Source: JBBRXJ01 sp038248505 (GTDB lineage Bacteria; Bacteroidota; Bacteroidia; Bacteroidales; JBBRXJ01). Taken from it: 15,503 bases of DNA. The number at the start of each line of letters is the position of its first letter. The first letter of the stretch is position 1. Location: contig JBBRXJ010000079.1 in the NCBI GenBank assembly GCA_038248505.1, positions 1 to 15,503 of the forward strand. The letters run 5' to 3'. The position numbers were made by a program, and so were the translations under genes. Positions 1 through 9,600 of this stretch are shown piece after piece. The notes under the pieces were generated by a model. That model saw only the letters and a list, made by a program, of their open reading frames with translations, did not search any database and had not been told where the DNA came from.

Positions 1-123
1 ATTATCATTATTGTTTTGACAAATTTGTTTTGCATTAAAAATAAAACTATATTAGTGAAAAAGGAATATCCGGAAAATCCTAAAAAAAAGTACGGGGCGG
101 AAACCGAAAAGCCAAAAGAGTAA
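1..123 (+). CDS. C-terminal end of an unknown membrane protein (5' end outside window)
   Basis: A frame open from base 1 ends in TAA at 121-123. The 40 visible residues begin with a strongly hydrophobic stretch (IIIIVLTNLFC), the end of a membrane helix, followed by a very charged tail rich in Lys, Glu and Pro (KKEYPENPKKKYGAETEKPKE). This is the normal look of a cytoplasmic tail after a last membrane segment. The next gene starts 22 bp later on the same strand and also codes for a small membrane protein, so the three left-hand genes are probably one transcript. The visible part is too short to name a family. Confidence 0.6.
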   Translation: MIIIVLTNLFCIKNKTILVKKEYPENPKKKYGAETEKPKE

Positions 124-145
124 GTAAACCTTATACCAAACCATT

Positions 146-496
146 ATGGAATATAATATACCTGTTTTTAAAAATGAGCCTGTACTCGTTCTCTTCCTTG
201 GTATCATTACCTGTGGACTCTATTTAATTTATTGGAACATAAAAGCAGCAGAAGTTATTAATGCTGCGGCTTGTAAAGAAACTATTTCTCAACCCATTGC
301 CATCTTTGCCGGTTGTTGTTTTCCAGTAAACTTGTATTTCTATTATTTGGCAGGGCAATCAATGCATTTTATAAGTGAGAAAGTGGGTGAAAAACCTGAA
401 GATAAAAGCACAATGCTAATAATTCTAGGACTATTTTTCCCAATGGTTGCGGCAATGATTGTGCAGGGTGAGATTAACAAATTATATGCTAAATAG
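146..496 (+). CDS. Small membrane protein, DUF4234-like
   Basis: 116 residues from an ATG at 146. About three hydrophobic segments are visible: residues 12-31 (VLVLFLGIITCGLYLIYWNI), 50-70 and 89-107. The first carries the pattern 'hydrophobic-T-x-G-(L/I)-Y-x-(L/I)-Y-W-x-x-K', which is typical of DUF4234 and related small membrane proteins; that is the basis of the family call. Between segments two and three lies a charged loop (SEKVGEKPEDKS), and the C terminus is short and polar (INKLYAK). The gene overlaps the following DUF2752 gene by 11 bp if that gene starts at 486, suggesting coupled translation. Function is not known for the family. The membrane location is well supported; the family name is less certain. 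Confidence 0.6.
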   Translation: MEYNIPVFKNEPVLVLFLGIITCGLYLIYWNIKAAEVINAAACKETISQPIAIFAGCCFPVNLYFYYLAGQSMHFISEKVGEKPEDKSTMLIILGLFFPMVAAMIVQGEINKLYAK

Positions 497-926
497 TTTT
501 GTAAAACAAAGAATGTATGGGATAAGTATTGTCATTACGGCAATACTTATCCCTTTTTTAATGCACAGTTACGATGATCATTTAGAAGGCCAGCAATCCT
601 TTTGCCCATTTAAAATGCTTACAGGAATGCCCTGTCCGGGTTGTGGAATGACTAAATCATTAGTGAGTTTATATAATGGAGAGCTAATGCAGAGTTTACA
701 TTATCATTTGTTTGGACCATTATTATTAGCCTTTATGGTTCTTATACTTTTCAAGTTAATTTATGAATTGTTTATAGGAAAAGAAATAATGGTAAAATAT
801 TTTTATAGTATAAGATTGGCCTATATTGCATTTGCGCTCTTAGGATGCTATCATATAGTTCGCGTAGTGCTATTTCTGAAAACTCATAATTTAGATTCGA
901 TTTTAAAAGAATCTATCTGGAAGTGA
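486..926 (+). CDS. DUF2752 family membrane protein
   Basis: 146 residues from the ATG at 486. The reading frame stays open to a TTG at 459, but that start lies deep inside the preceding gene and adds only MCRVRLTNY; ATG 513 is the other possible start. Near residue 45 is the family signature CPFKMLTGMPCPGCGMTKS, with the two-cysteine CPGCGxT core, followed by S-L-x-N-G-E-L and an HxHxFGPLL helix, as in DUF2752 proteins. Hydrophobic segments lie at the N terminus (ISIVITAILIPFLM), after the signature (LFGPLLLAFMVLILFKLIY) and near the end (LAYIAFALLGCYHIVRVVLFL). The Cys motif could bind metal or form disulfides, but no biochemical role is established. It is the last gene of the left-hand operon and converges on the gene at 1118. 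Confidence 0.8.
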   Translation: MLNSFVKQRMYGISIVITAILIPFLMHSYDDHLEGQQSFCPFKMLTGMPCPGCGMTKSLVSLYNGELMQSLHYHLFGPLLLAFMVLILFKLIYELFIGKEIMVKYFYSIRLAYIAFALLGCYHIVRVVLFLKTHNLDSILKESIWK

Positions 927-1117
927 TTATTGATGCAAAATTGCAAAACACAAAGAAGCATGCACCTTTACATTTTAGTGCTCATTGCAAAACTCAAAAA
1001 AACGGTAGATAAAAAAATCTGACTCCCCTTTTTATTCACCACAAACAAATTTTCAAAGTCATTGCGCTTTATTATAAATAAGATTGATATTACCGGTATC
1101 AGGCAAAAAAGTATAAA

Positions 1118-2209
1118 TTACATCTCAGCAAGTAGTAGTAAAAGATAATCGGGGTGTGGCAAGAAAGCACAACGTTTAGTGACATTTCTTAATGACTGTT
1201 TAATTGCTTCATCACGAGTAACAAATAGGCTAGTACATTGAGAATTTCGATGATGCATATAATCCGAAACCAAGACATCAGGTATTGCATTGCCACATAA
1301 CAACAATGAACCTTTGTTGAACTGCTCGTTCGTATGAGCATTTAAATAGGCAATTCCATTAACTTTTGACCATTTTGGCTCCTCTTTATTTATAATCCAT
1401 ATTCCAGAGGCTGAAATAAAAAAATGTAAGGGAGTGCCTAAAATGCATTTAGAAATAGTATTTATAAGCTTGTCTTTGTATTTATTGAAGTATTGAAAAT
1501 GGACGATAGGAATTCGAATACAAGCTACTGATAATTGCATACATTCAGAAAAGACTAGTAAAGGCGTATCTTGTATAAGTAAGTTTATTTGATTATAGCA
1601 CCTCACTAATCTCTCGTCAATAGAAATTTCATTGATTCCAATTAGCTCTCGCCCTTCAGATGCTGCAATAATATGTGTTACTTTGTTGTTAATGAATGAC
1701 GATTCAAGTCCCATACCAGCATAAGGTGCTGCAGTTAACAAAGCAGATGAACCACTTATTTTCCTACAGAAATCAAGTATTATCTGATAGATATAAAATG
1801 GTTGGGAGTAGAATCGGTAAGTTTCCGAAAGAGTTTCCAGCGTATCATCTTTATCGCTTATCCAATGATGTGGTATTTTAAAATCAAATATTTTTCGGGC
1901 AGCGAATAGAGCTTGGTTTACATTCTGATTAGCTGAATATAAATGCCTAATGAGAAAATCACGAGATTGATCAAAAAAAATTAAATCACGATTTAGATTT
2001 TCTTTTAACGAGGTTACATCAAAAAGTAGTTTTAAATTATCAGGCATTATTAACTGAATCTTAGCCTTCCCTTTGCAATTAATATCAATTGAAAGGTAAG
2101 CATCACGAAGTGTTTCAACTTCATTAAAGACTCCATTATCTATTAAGCGACGTGCCGAACGTATTTTATCAATTAGATGAAGATACTCGTAAAAAGATGA
2201 GATTTTCAT
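1118..2209 (-). CDS. Hypothetical protein downstream of the SpoIIE-type sensor phosphatase
   Basis: 363 residues from an ATG at 2209; I do not recognise the family. It looks soluble: no signal peptide and no clear membrane helix. The N-terminal 60 residues are helical and charged. The middle holds a hydrophobic stretch SSALLTAAPYAGMG, and a later part (CILGTPLHFFISASGIWIIN) alternates strand-like segments. There are several Cys and His residues but no recognisable metal motif. It starts 20 bp after the stop of the sensor phosphatase on the same strand, so the two are almost certainly co-transcribed. The position invites the guess that it is a partner or target of the phosphatase, but it does not look like a STAS anti-anti-sigma factor (those are about 110 residues). 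Function unknown. Confidence 0.7.
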   Translation of the reverse strand: MKISSFYEYLHLIDKIRSARRLIDNGVFNEVETLRDAYLSIDINCKGKAKIQLIMPDNLKLLFDVTSLKENLNRDLIFFDQSRDFLIRHLYSANQNVNQALFAARKIFDFKIPHHWISDKDDTLETLSETYRFYSQPFYIYQIILDFCRKISGSSALLTAAPYAGMGLESSFINNKVTHIIAASEGRELIGINEISIDERLVRCYNQINLLIQDTPLLVFSECMQLSVACIRIPIVHFQYFNKYKDKLINTISKCILGTPLHFFISASGIWIINKEEPKWSKVNGIAYLNAHTNEQFNKGSLLLCGNAIPDVLVSDYMHHRNSQCTSLFVTRDEAIKQSLRNVTKRCAFLPHPDYLLLLLAEM

Positions 2210-2229
2210 ACCGAAAAAATATAATAAAA

Positions 2230-5200
2230 TCAGATTCGAAGGCCAATCATGGCCACATCGTCTGTTTGATCATCTTTACCTCGCCAGGTTTCAAAAGCAT
2301 TATCAATTGCAGCCTTTTGCTCCGTCATCGACAATGGATAGATTTCTGTAAAGAGTTCCATTAATCGTTTTTTAGAAAAACGTTTATGATTCGGACCTCC
2401 ATATTGATCGTAGAATCCATCACTATGAATATAAATTGTATCACCTGATTCAAACGTTAATTTATGATTTTCATAATAAACCGATTGCTCATCTAAGTAG
2501 GCACCAATAGCTGGTTTATCCGATTTAATAAGTTCTGGAACCCCTTTTCTAACAACCGTTATTGCACTATGAGCAGCTGAAAATTCGACTTCTTTCTTCT
2601 CTTTATTTAAGATGATGAGTGCGATATCCATACCATCACGTGAGCCTTGCTCGGTGCGACGTAATATCTTTTTTAATTCTAAATTCAAGTAATTTAATAT
2701 CTCATCCGGATGTCTTAATTTCTGTTCTTTAATTGCTTGGTTAAGGAGCATATACCCCACAATACTCATAAAAGCTCCAGGAACTCCATGTCCAGTACAA
2801 TCAACCACAGCAAAGATAGTCGAACTATCTGTCGTATCTTCAAAAAAATCTGAGCCTGGTAACTGTTCAACAAAATAGAAATCGCCACTAACAATCCCTT
2901 TCGGTTTATAAATAACAAAAGAATCTGGCAATAAATGTTTCACAAAATCTTCAGGAGGAAGAATTGTTGATTGAATTTTTTGAGCATATTCAATGCTATC
3001 CGTAATATCTTTATTTCTAATTTCAATCTCAAGATGCTGTTCAGCAATTTCATCACGTTGCGTTTCAAGTTCTTCTTTTTGTAGCATTACTTGTGCCGTT
3101 CGTTCACGAACCATTTTTTCAAGAAGATCTTGTCTATTTTTTAAAAGACGTAAACGATGTTTATAAAAAGAAAATAAGGACACAGTAATTATTATTAAAA
3201 CAAGCAGTCTAAACCACCATGCCTTATAAAAAGGGGGTAATATTCGAATTGATAAATCAACCGAATATTTATTTCGAATACCCATATTAGAATAGGCTTC
3301 AATTTTTAATTTGTATTTTCCGCTTGGCAGGTTTGTATAAGTTATGCGTCGCATGGATCCAGCATCAGTCCAATCCTCATCAAAGCCCTCTAATTTATAT
3401 CGTATGATATATTTTTTTGACTGACGATAGCTCAATAATTCAAAATGAAACGAGAGATTTTTTTGTTTGTGATCTAAAACCATTGTTTCGAGGTATGAAA
3501 TACTTTTATCAATGATTGCATTATCGCCCAGCTTTACATTTTTGTTATTAACCATAATATCCGTTAAAACTAAAGGATAATCATTATGGGTTTGTTTTAT
3601 CTTTATCGGATCAAAAACATTAAAACCATAACGCCCGCCAACTAAAATTTCATTATTCTTTGAGTAAAAGATAGCACCATCACTAAATGAATTATCTTGA
3701 AGACCATCTTCAACACCGTATCTTTCAATCATTGCGCTAATTGGATTAAATTTAACAAGCCCATATTTACGAGTGGTAAACCAAATATTCCCTTCTTTAT
3801 CACCAGTAATACCAACTACAGAAAATCCAAAATTATCGCATATATATTTAAAGTCAACATTTTTTTTTGTTTTTAAATCAATGCGTTCAAGCCCTTCAAG
3901 CGTACCTATCCATAAAAAATTTCTACTATCAATATAGATTGTTTTAATATAATCACTATGTATTTTAATTTCCGATTTCTCGTTTGCTTCTGTGTATGAT
4001 TTATAGGTTTCGGTAATAGGATCAAATAAAATCAATCCATTGCGGAATGTAGTCATCCAAAACTTTTTTTCATAAGAAATAATCTGCGTAATATTTGAAG
4101 CACCCCGTTCATCCAAATCTTCAAAAGTAAAATAACGCAAAATCTGTCCTTGCGTATTCATCTTAATTAAACCTCTGGTTGTTCCAAGCCATAAGACCCC
4201 AATAGGAAATTCACATATACTATTTACGTGAATATAAAAATCAGGAACATCAGGAATATTTAAAACATAATTTTTACAGTTAAACGTTTTGCCATCAACT
4301 TTAGTAATATAATTTTTAAGGGTTCCAAGCCATACTGAGCCTGATTCAGATGGATATAAGGTAGTTATAGTGTTATCGGGAATTGAAGTTTGGTCTTTCA
4401 GAATATTTCTAAGAGTAACAATTTTTCGGGTTTTCCTATCAATAATGCTCAGTCCATTCAGTTGACTTCCTACAAATAAGCGACCATTTTTATCCTCACA
4501 AAATGCATTAATAACTTTACCTTCGAAGTTATAATTAAAACGTTTTCCTACTCTAAAGTGCTCAAATAGATTCACTATCGGATCCATTTTATCAACCCCC
4601 TCACTTGTAGAAAGCCATATTATACCATCAGAAGACTCAAAGATTGCAAAAACTCCGTTTGAACTTAGGCTGAAAGGATCATTCTCATCATTATAATAGT
4701 TGTAGAACAAATTATTAGATTGATCAAGAATAGATAGGCCTTCAGAGGTAGCGATCCATAAATAACCATTTTTATCAAAATGAAGATCCATTATAAAGTT
4801 ACTCGCAATTTGGTTAGGTGAGGTATTATCAGCCTTATTCTCGAAATGAGAAATATCCTTACGATTAGGATGAATTTTATATAAACCTTGCAAAGGAGTA
4901 CCTAGCCATAAATTATTCAGCGTGTCAACCAAAATACTACTAACGGATTCCATTTCGCCATATTCAATTAATTCAATGCCTAATGTTTTTGTATTTATAC
5001 GATTAACAGCCCCAGTAGCCCAATATCCAATCCAAATATAACCCTCCTTATCTTGCGTAAAACAAGATGCTGAGTAAGCCGATTGAAGTTTATTTCGGTC
5101 TTTCGTTGTGCTTGAAAAGCGCTCTAAAACTTCATCAATAGGTCTGTATATATCTATAGCATTGGGGGTTGAAATCCAAATATTTCGATCTTGATCTTCA

Positions 5201-5628
5201 AAAAGAGCTGTTATTGCGTTATTACTTAGGCTTGTTGTATCATATGCGTCATGTTTTATGTTAAGAAACTTTCCTGTTTCAGGATTGTAAATATCAAGAC
5301 CATTACTTTTTGTACCAATAGCAATTTGACCATTACGTAAAGAAATAATACAATTAATGTTATCCTCACTAATAGAATTCTTGTTTAGTGAATCATGCTT
5401 AAAAACGGTTATTTTTGAACCATCGTAATTATTGAGCCCCGCATGTTTTGTGGCAATCCAGATAAAACCTTTTTTATCACGAACAACATCACGTATTACT
5501 TTATGTGATACTCCTTGCTCTACAGAAACATGCTCGAATTTAATGTTATTTAACTGCGCATAAAGGCTTGAAAATGCAGTCAATAACTGAATGATTATAT
5601 AAATTTTGAGCGGTAATAGTCGATGCAT
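2230..5628 (-). CDS. Periplasmic two-propeller sensor with cytoplasmic SpoIIE/PP2C phosphatase
   Basis: 1132 residues from the ATG at 5628. The frame is open to 5775, but only this ATG gives a signal peptide (MHRLLPLKIYIIIQLLTAFSSLYAQ), and a promoter-like box at 5692-5699 lies between the two starts. About 14 Reg_prop repeats (W-(I/L)-(G/A/S)-T signatures) fill residues 25-700, enough for two seven-bladed propellers, then a Y_Y_Y domain (about 725-800), one membrane helix (804-822), a coiled coil (830-880) and a SpoIIE-type phosphatase (885-1132). Phosphatase motifs are intact: VSGDFYF (D916), DCTGHGVPGAF (D943), DGMD (D998, D1001), SDG (D1070), QTDD (D1123, D1124). Most Reg_prop sensors end in a histidine kinase; this one should instead dephosphorylate a Ser/Thr-phosphorylated protein when the periplasmic part binds its ligand. 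No STAS protein or anti-sigma kinase lies nearby. Confidence 0.93.
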   Translation of the reverse strand: MHRLLPLKIYIIIQLLTAFSSLYAQLNNIKFEHVSVEQGVSHKVIRDVVRDKKGFIWIATKHAGLNNYDGSKITVFKHDSLNKNSISEDNINCIISLRNGQIAIGTKSNGLDIYNPETGKFLNIKHDAYDTTSLSNNAITALFEDQDRNIWISTPNAIDIYRPIDEVLERFSSTTKDRNKLQSAYSASCFTQDKEGYIWIGYWATGAVNRINTKTLGIELIEYGEMESVSSILVDTLNNLWLGTPLQGLYKIHPNRKDISHFENKADNTSPNQIASNFIMDLHFDKNGYLWIATSEGLSILDQSNNLFYNYYNDENDPFSLSSNGVFAIFESSDGIIWLSTSEGVDKMDPIVNLFEHFRVGKRFNYNFEGKVINAFCEDKNGRLFVGSQLNGLSIIDRKTRKIVTLRNILKDQTSIPDNTITTLYPSESGSVWLGTLKNYITKVDGKTFNCKNYVLNIPDVPDFYIHVNSICEFPIGVLWLGTTRGLIKMNTQGQILRYFTFEDLDERGASNITQIISYEKKFWMTTFRNGLILFDPITETYKSYTEANEKSEIKIHSDYIKTIYIDSRNFLWIGTLEGLERIDLKTKKNVDFKYICDNFGFSVVGITGDKEGNIWFTTRKYGLVKFNPISAMIERYGVEDGLQDNSFSDGAIFYSKNNEILVGGRYGFNVFDPIKIKQTHNDYPLVLTDIMVNNKNVKLGDNAIIDKSISYLETMVLDHKQKNLSFHFELLSYRQSKKYIIRYKLEGFDEDWTDAGSMRRITYTNLPSGKYKLKIEAYSNMGIRNKYSVDLSIRILPPFYKAWWFRLLVLIIITVSLFSFYKHRLRLLKNRQDLLEKMVRERTAQVMLQKEELETQRDEIAEQHLEIEIRNKDITDSIEYAQKIQSTILPPEDFVKHLLPDSFVIYKPKGIVSGDFYFVEQLPGSDFFEDTTDSSTIFAVVDCTGHGVPGAFMSIVGYMLLNQAIKEQKLRHPDEILNYLNLELKKILRRTEQGSRDGMDIALIILNKEKKEVEFSAAHSAITVVRKGVPELIKSDKPAIGAYLDEQSVYYENHKLTFESGDTIYIHSDGFYDQYGGPNHKRFSKKRLMELFTEIYPLSMTEQKAAIDNAFETWRGKDDQTDDVAMIGLRI

Positions 5629-5691
5629 GAATCTTTTTTCTTTATCATTACTTATACGCTGATAAATTAAAAAAGGTTCATTAATTAATAA

Positions 5692-5699
5692 CAAAATTA
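5692..5699 (-). promoter_or_regulatory. Possible Bacteroidota -7 promoter box for the sensor phosphatase gene
   Basis: On the minus strand this reads TAATTTTG, an exact match to the Bacteroidota -7 consensus TAnnTTTG. Transcription would begin near 5685, giving a leader of about 57 nt before the ATG at 5628. No good TTG -33 box sits at the usual distance, and such boxes arise by chance in AT-rich DNA, so this is only suggestive. Its main value is that it argues against the longer reading frame beginning at 5775. Confidence 0.3.
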
Positions 5700-5822
5700 T
5701 TAAAAAGCATAAATAGTTATTATACTGCCAATTGCATAGCATTAAGCATGTGACGTTATAATCGACACAAAGCACACATAAACTAGGTGGTATAGATCTA
5801 TATTATCACTAATTTAAAAAAA

Positions 5823-6455
5823 TCAACGACGCATAACAAATTTGTATGTAAGGCCAATTTCTGTAACAGGAAAAGCATTTAGTCCGCTATTCATATGATT
5901 ATATATAGAGGCTTTAAAATGTAATAAAACAGGCAAATTTAAGCTATACTTAAAATCCCAACCTACACCAAATCCGATGGAAGGCAGCAAGCCAAGATTA
6001 GTGTGCCATTTGGGTAATTCACCCAATTTAAGTAATGGATTTTTTCCTTCCTTAAAAAAACCTTTCATAACTCCTAAGCCTACCGAACCCTCTACCAATA
6101 AACCTTTGTTTAAAACGTAACGTAAAGCAATTTCTTCTGAAATAAAAAAAGCCTTATGATTATTTTTTGCGAAATAGCCTCCCATATTAGTAATTGCGAT
6201 TGTTTGAAGCTCTTCAAATTTTAGTTCTGACTTCCGGTTTTCAGTAATTTTTTTATAATAAATCAAGGGTAACTCAGCACCAAGTTTAAAACCCTGATAT
6301 AATTTAAAAGAAGGTAAAGTTCGAATTGGAGCATACCATGCGGCGTAAAAATTTTCAAATTTCGTACGATTGTATGAAAGTTTTTTACCCGAAGACTTAG
6401 CTACAAGTCCTAGTAATAGTAATAAAACGATTGAAATGAAAAATCTTAAATGCAT
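5823..6455 (-). CDS. Exported protein, probable small outer-membrane beta-barrel
   Basis: 210 residues from an ATG at 6455. The N terminus is a clear signal peptide (MHLRFFISIVLLLLLGLVA, cleavage around residue 20-24). The mature part has alternating hydrophobic strands with Gly- and aromatic-rich turns, for example LLVEGSVGLGVMKGFF, LPSIGFGVGWDFKYSLNLPVLLHFKASIY and a final strand TEIGLTYKF ending in Phe close to the C terminus, as in outer-membrane barrels. The length fits an eight-stranded barrel. No specific family was recognised. It lies 194 bp upstream of the sensor phosphatase on the same strand and divergently from the helicase at 6642, so it may have its own promoter or share an operon with the sensor. 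Export is well supported; the barrel is an inference. Confidence 0.7.
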   Translation of the reverse strand: MHLRFFISIVLLLLLGLVAKSSGKKLSYNRTKFENFYAAWYAPIRTLPSFKLYQGFKLGAELPLIYYKKITENRKSELKFEELQTIAITNMGGYFAKNNHKAFFISEEIALRYVLNKGLLVEGSVGLGVMKGFFKEGKNPLLKLGELPKWHTNLGLLPSIGFGVGWDFKYSLNLPVLLHFKASIYNHMNSGLNAFPVTEIGLTYKFVMRR

Positions 6456-6641
6456 CTTGTTGAAAAATAATGTTCTAATTTAAATAAAATACCGATTGCC
6501 TAAAGTATTTTTGAAATATTTCTACTAGGTTTTGATCTTCATTTGTTCCAAACAATAAAACAATAGAAGAATGCCCTGTATGATTTAAACAATAACTCTC
6601 AAATACTTTTCAACTCACTAATACTTTTTAACACAAGATAA

Positions 6642-9600
6642 ATGGCATTAAGTCTTATAAAAGCCTCGGCGGGATCAGGAAAGACCTTTCGATTAACTTC
6701 AGAATATTTGCGATTAATAATGGAGGACGATAAGCGTTATCGTAAAATACTTGCCATTACGTTTACCAATAAGGCCGCTGAAGAAATGAAGACACGCATC
6801 ATTTCTGAATTAAACTCCCTTTCAAAGGGCGCTGTAACACCTATTGGCAATCTATTAATGCACGAATTGGATAAAACAGCCGAGCAGTTGCAACAAAAAG
6901 CTGAAATAGTACTAAGGTGCATACTTCACGACTACTCGAGGTTTAACGTAAGTACTATTGATACTTTTTTTCAACGAATCATTCGAAATTTTACTGCAGA
7001 AACTGGATTACAAAGCAGTTACCGTATTGAATTAAACAGCCATGCTGTTCTTAACGAAGCTGTAACTAGCCTTATTGAAGGAATGGCAGAAGATAATGAA
7101 TTACGCAAGTGGCTGCTAATGATGGCAGAGAATAGAATTGATGAAGGAAAGAAATGGGATTTTCAATCAGAGATACGAAAACTTGGATTTGAACTTTTTA
7201 AAGAAACCTACAAGGCTTATGAAGTGCAGCTATCAGGATGTATTTCAGATAAAGACGCAATGCATAAGTATATTGATAGCCTCACAGCTACTATGCATAA
7301 TTTCGAAAAAGCGATGCGAGCTTTAGGTGAAGATGCACTAAAAACGCTCGCCTCAGCAGATTTAACGCCTGAAGATCTTGCAGGGAAAAGTCGTAGTTTT
7401 GCAATGTACTTTAAAAAACTAAGAGATGGGAAACAATATGCGCCAGGAGATTCGCAACGTAGTGCCTTGGATAATAAAGAAAAATGGATAAGTAAGTCAA
7501 CCGAAAAAAAGAACCAAATTGAATCGGTTTATCCAAAACTACACCCCATTTTAGAGAGAATAATAAGCTATTATGATGATCAGTCAAGCTTGTATAATAG
7601 CGCAGAGGCAATATTAGCGCAGATTTATGCATTGGGAATAGTAACTGATTTATCACGTAAAATAAGACAGTATTGTAATGATCAGAATTTGTTTTTATTA
7701 AGTGATAACGCACATCTGCTATATGAAATTGTTAAGCTTAATGATGCTCCATTTATTTTTGAGAAAGCAGGCAATCAATTTTGGCATTACATGCTTGATG
7801 AGTTTCAAGACACATCAGAGATGCAATGGGATAACATACGCAAACTTCTGGAAGATAGTCTAGCATCGGGTAATCAGAATTTAATTGTTGGAGATGTTAA
7901 GCAAGCAATATACCGCTGGAGGAACAGTAATAGGGAGATTTTTGCCACTGAAGTTGAATCTGTTTTTGGAGCCGATTGTATTAATGCAGAAATATTAGAA
8001 ACAAATTGGCGCAGTCAGGCTAAAATTATTCAATTTAATAATGACTTTTTTAAAACAGCCTCCTCGTTATTGCAAGAAAAAGCCAGCAATTATCTCGACA
8101 GTACATTTCCTGAAGAAGCTAATTTGATTAAGTATAAAGTGATGATATCAAACGCATACTTAAATACACACCAGGAATCGCCTAAATCAAAAAATAAGGA
8201 TGATGGATTTGTTAAAATTGAATTTATAACAGAAGAAGATGATGCGACATATAATGAATTAGCAAATAATAAAATTCTTGAAAATATACGTTTACTCGAA
8301 GACAACGGCTATATGGCTGGAGATATCGCAATTCTTGTACGGTCAAAACGTGAAGGTACTTTAATTGCAGATTTATTGATGGCCGAGAAAGTAAAAAATA
8401 CGGATAATAAATATTGCTTTGATATAATTTCAGAAGAGTCACTTCATCTCGATGGTTCATCAGCTGTTAAATTTATATTAAGTATACTCCGATATTTAAA
8501 AGATAACACCGATGAAATACATGCGGCATTTGCGATTCATGAATATCTTAAATATCTTACCGTAGAGAATGAAGTTCTTGATGCCACTGATTTATTTATG
8601 TCCATACACAAAGGAGGTATTAAAAATCTAATTGAATTAATTAATAATAATTTTACAGTAGCAGACTTAATACGCATTAAAGAATTGCCAATATATGAGG
8701 CGGTTGGAAATATTATTTCGCTTTTCGAGTTAAACACAATAACATCAGAACTTCCATATTTAGAGGGATTTCTTGATTTAACATTGAAATACACTACAGA
8801 TAATAGTTCGGGATTATCTCAATTTCTTGACTTTTGGGATAAAAACGGAATAACAAGTACGGTACCTCTTCCTTCAAATCATAATGCAATACGAATTTTG
8901 ACCATACATAAATCAAAAGGGCTAGAGTTTGAGGTGGTGATCGTTCCTTATTGCAAATGGGAAACAGAAATTAATGCTTTTCATAGCAATTTAATATGGT
9001 GCCAAACTGAATCGACGCCATTTAGTTCCGTCCCGTTGTTACCTATAAAATATGGTAAAACAATGGAGTCATCCGTTTTTTACAAAGAATATGTTGATGA
9101 GAAAATACAGTCGAACATTGATAATTTGAATTTACTATATGTAGCTTTTACCCGACCCAAAAAAGTACTTATAGCTTTTTGTAAAAATGATGATGAACCT
9201 GATAAGTTAAAAAATGTGAGTCAATTACTTCTCAGCTATTGTATGCTTCCAACACAAAATACAAAGTATGACATGGCAAAAGGAGTATATATAGAGGGTA
9301 CATTAAAATCAACTCTCGATAGAAAAAAAGTAGTTGAAGAAAATATATTCTTTGATCATTTAAAGTGTAGTCCTTTTCAAAAGAAATTACAAATGCGCCT
9401 CAATTATGAAAAAGAATCAAAAGAGGCATCAGATATAAGTAATTTACTCGAATATGGTCGTGTAATGCATGAGATATTCAGGCATATTATTAAAGTAGAT
9501 GATGTAGAAAAAGCGCTCACTATCGTCTTAAACCAAGGGTTGATTCGTGCAGAACAACAAGCACCCTTACAGAAACTTATTAAAGATAGACTACATGGAA

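Noticed and set aside
459..485. TTG start for the DUF2752 protein
   Set aside because: It lies 38 bp inside the previous gene and adds no family sequence; the ATG at 486 is more plausible.
927..1117. Bidirectional terminator between the converging genes at 926 and 1118
   Set aside because: No stable hairpin with a T-run was found; only the short palindrome TACCGGTA is present.
5629..5775. N-terminal extension of the sensor phosphatase to the start at 5775
   Set aside because: The added 49 residues precede a perfect signal peptide that starts at the internal ATG 5628, and a promoter-like box lies inside the extension.
6506..6513. TATTTTTG as helicase promoter box
   Set aside because: It matches TAnnTTTG but has no TTG at the right distance and lies about 130 bp from the start; too weak to list.
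8090..8794. Minus-strand ORFs within the helicase gene
   Set aside because: They are shadows of an intact helicase frame whose motifs are all present.
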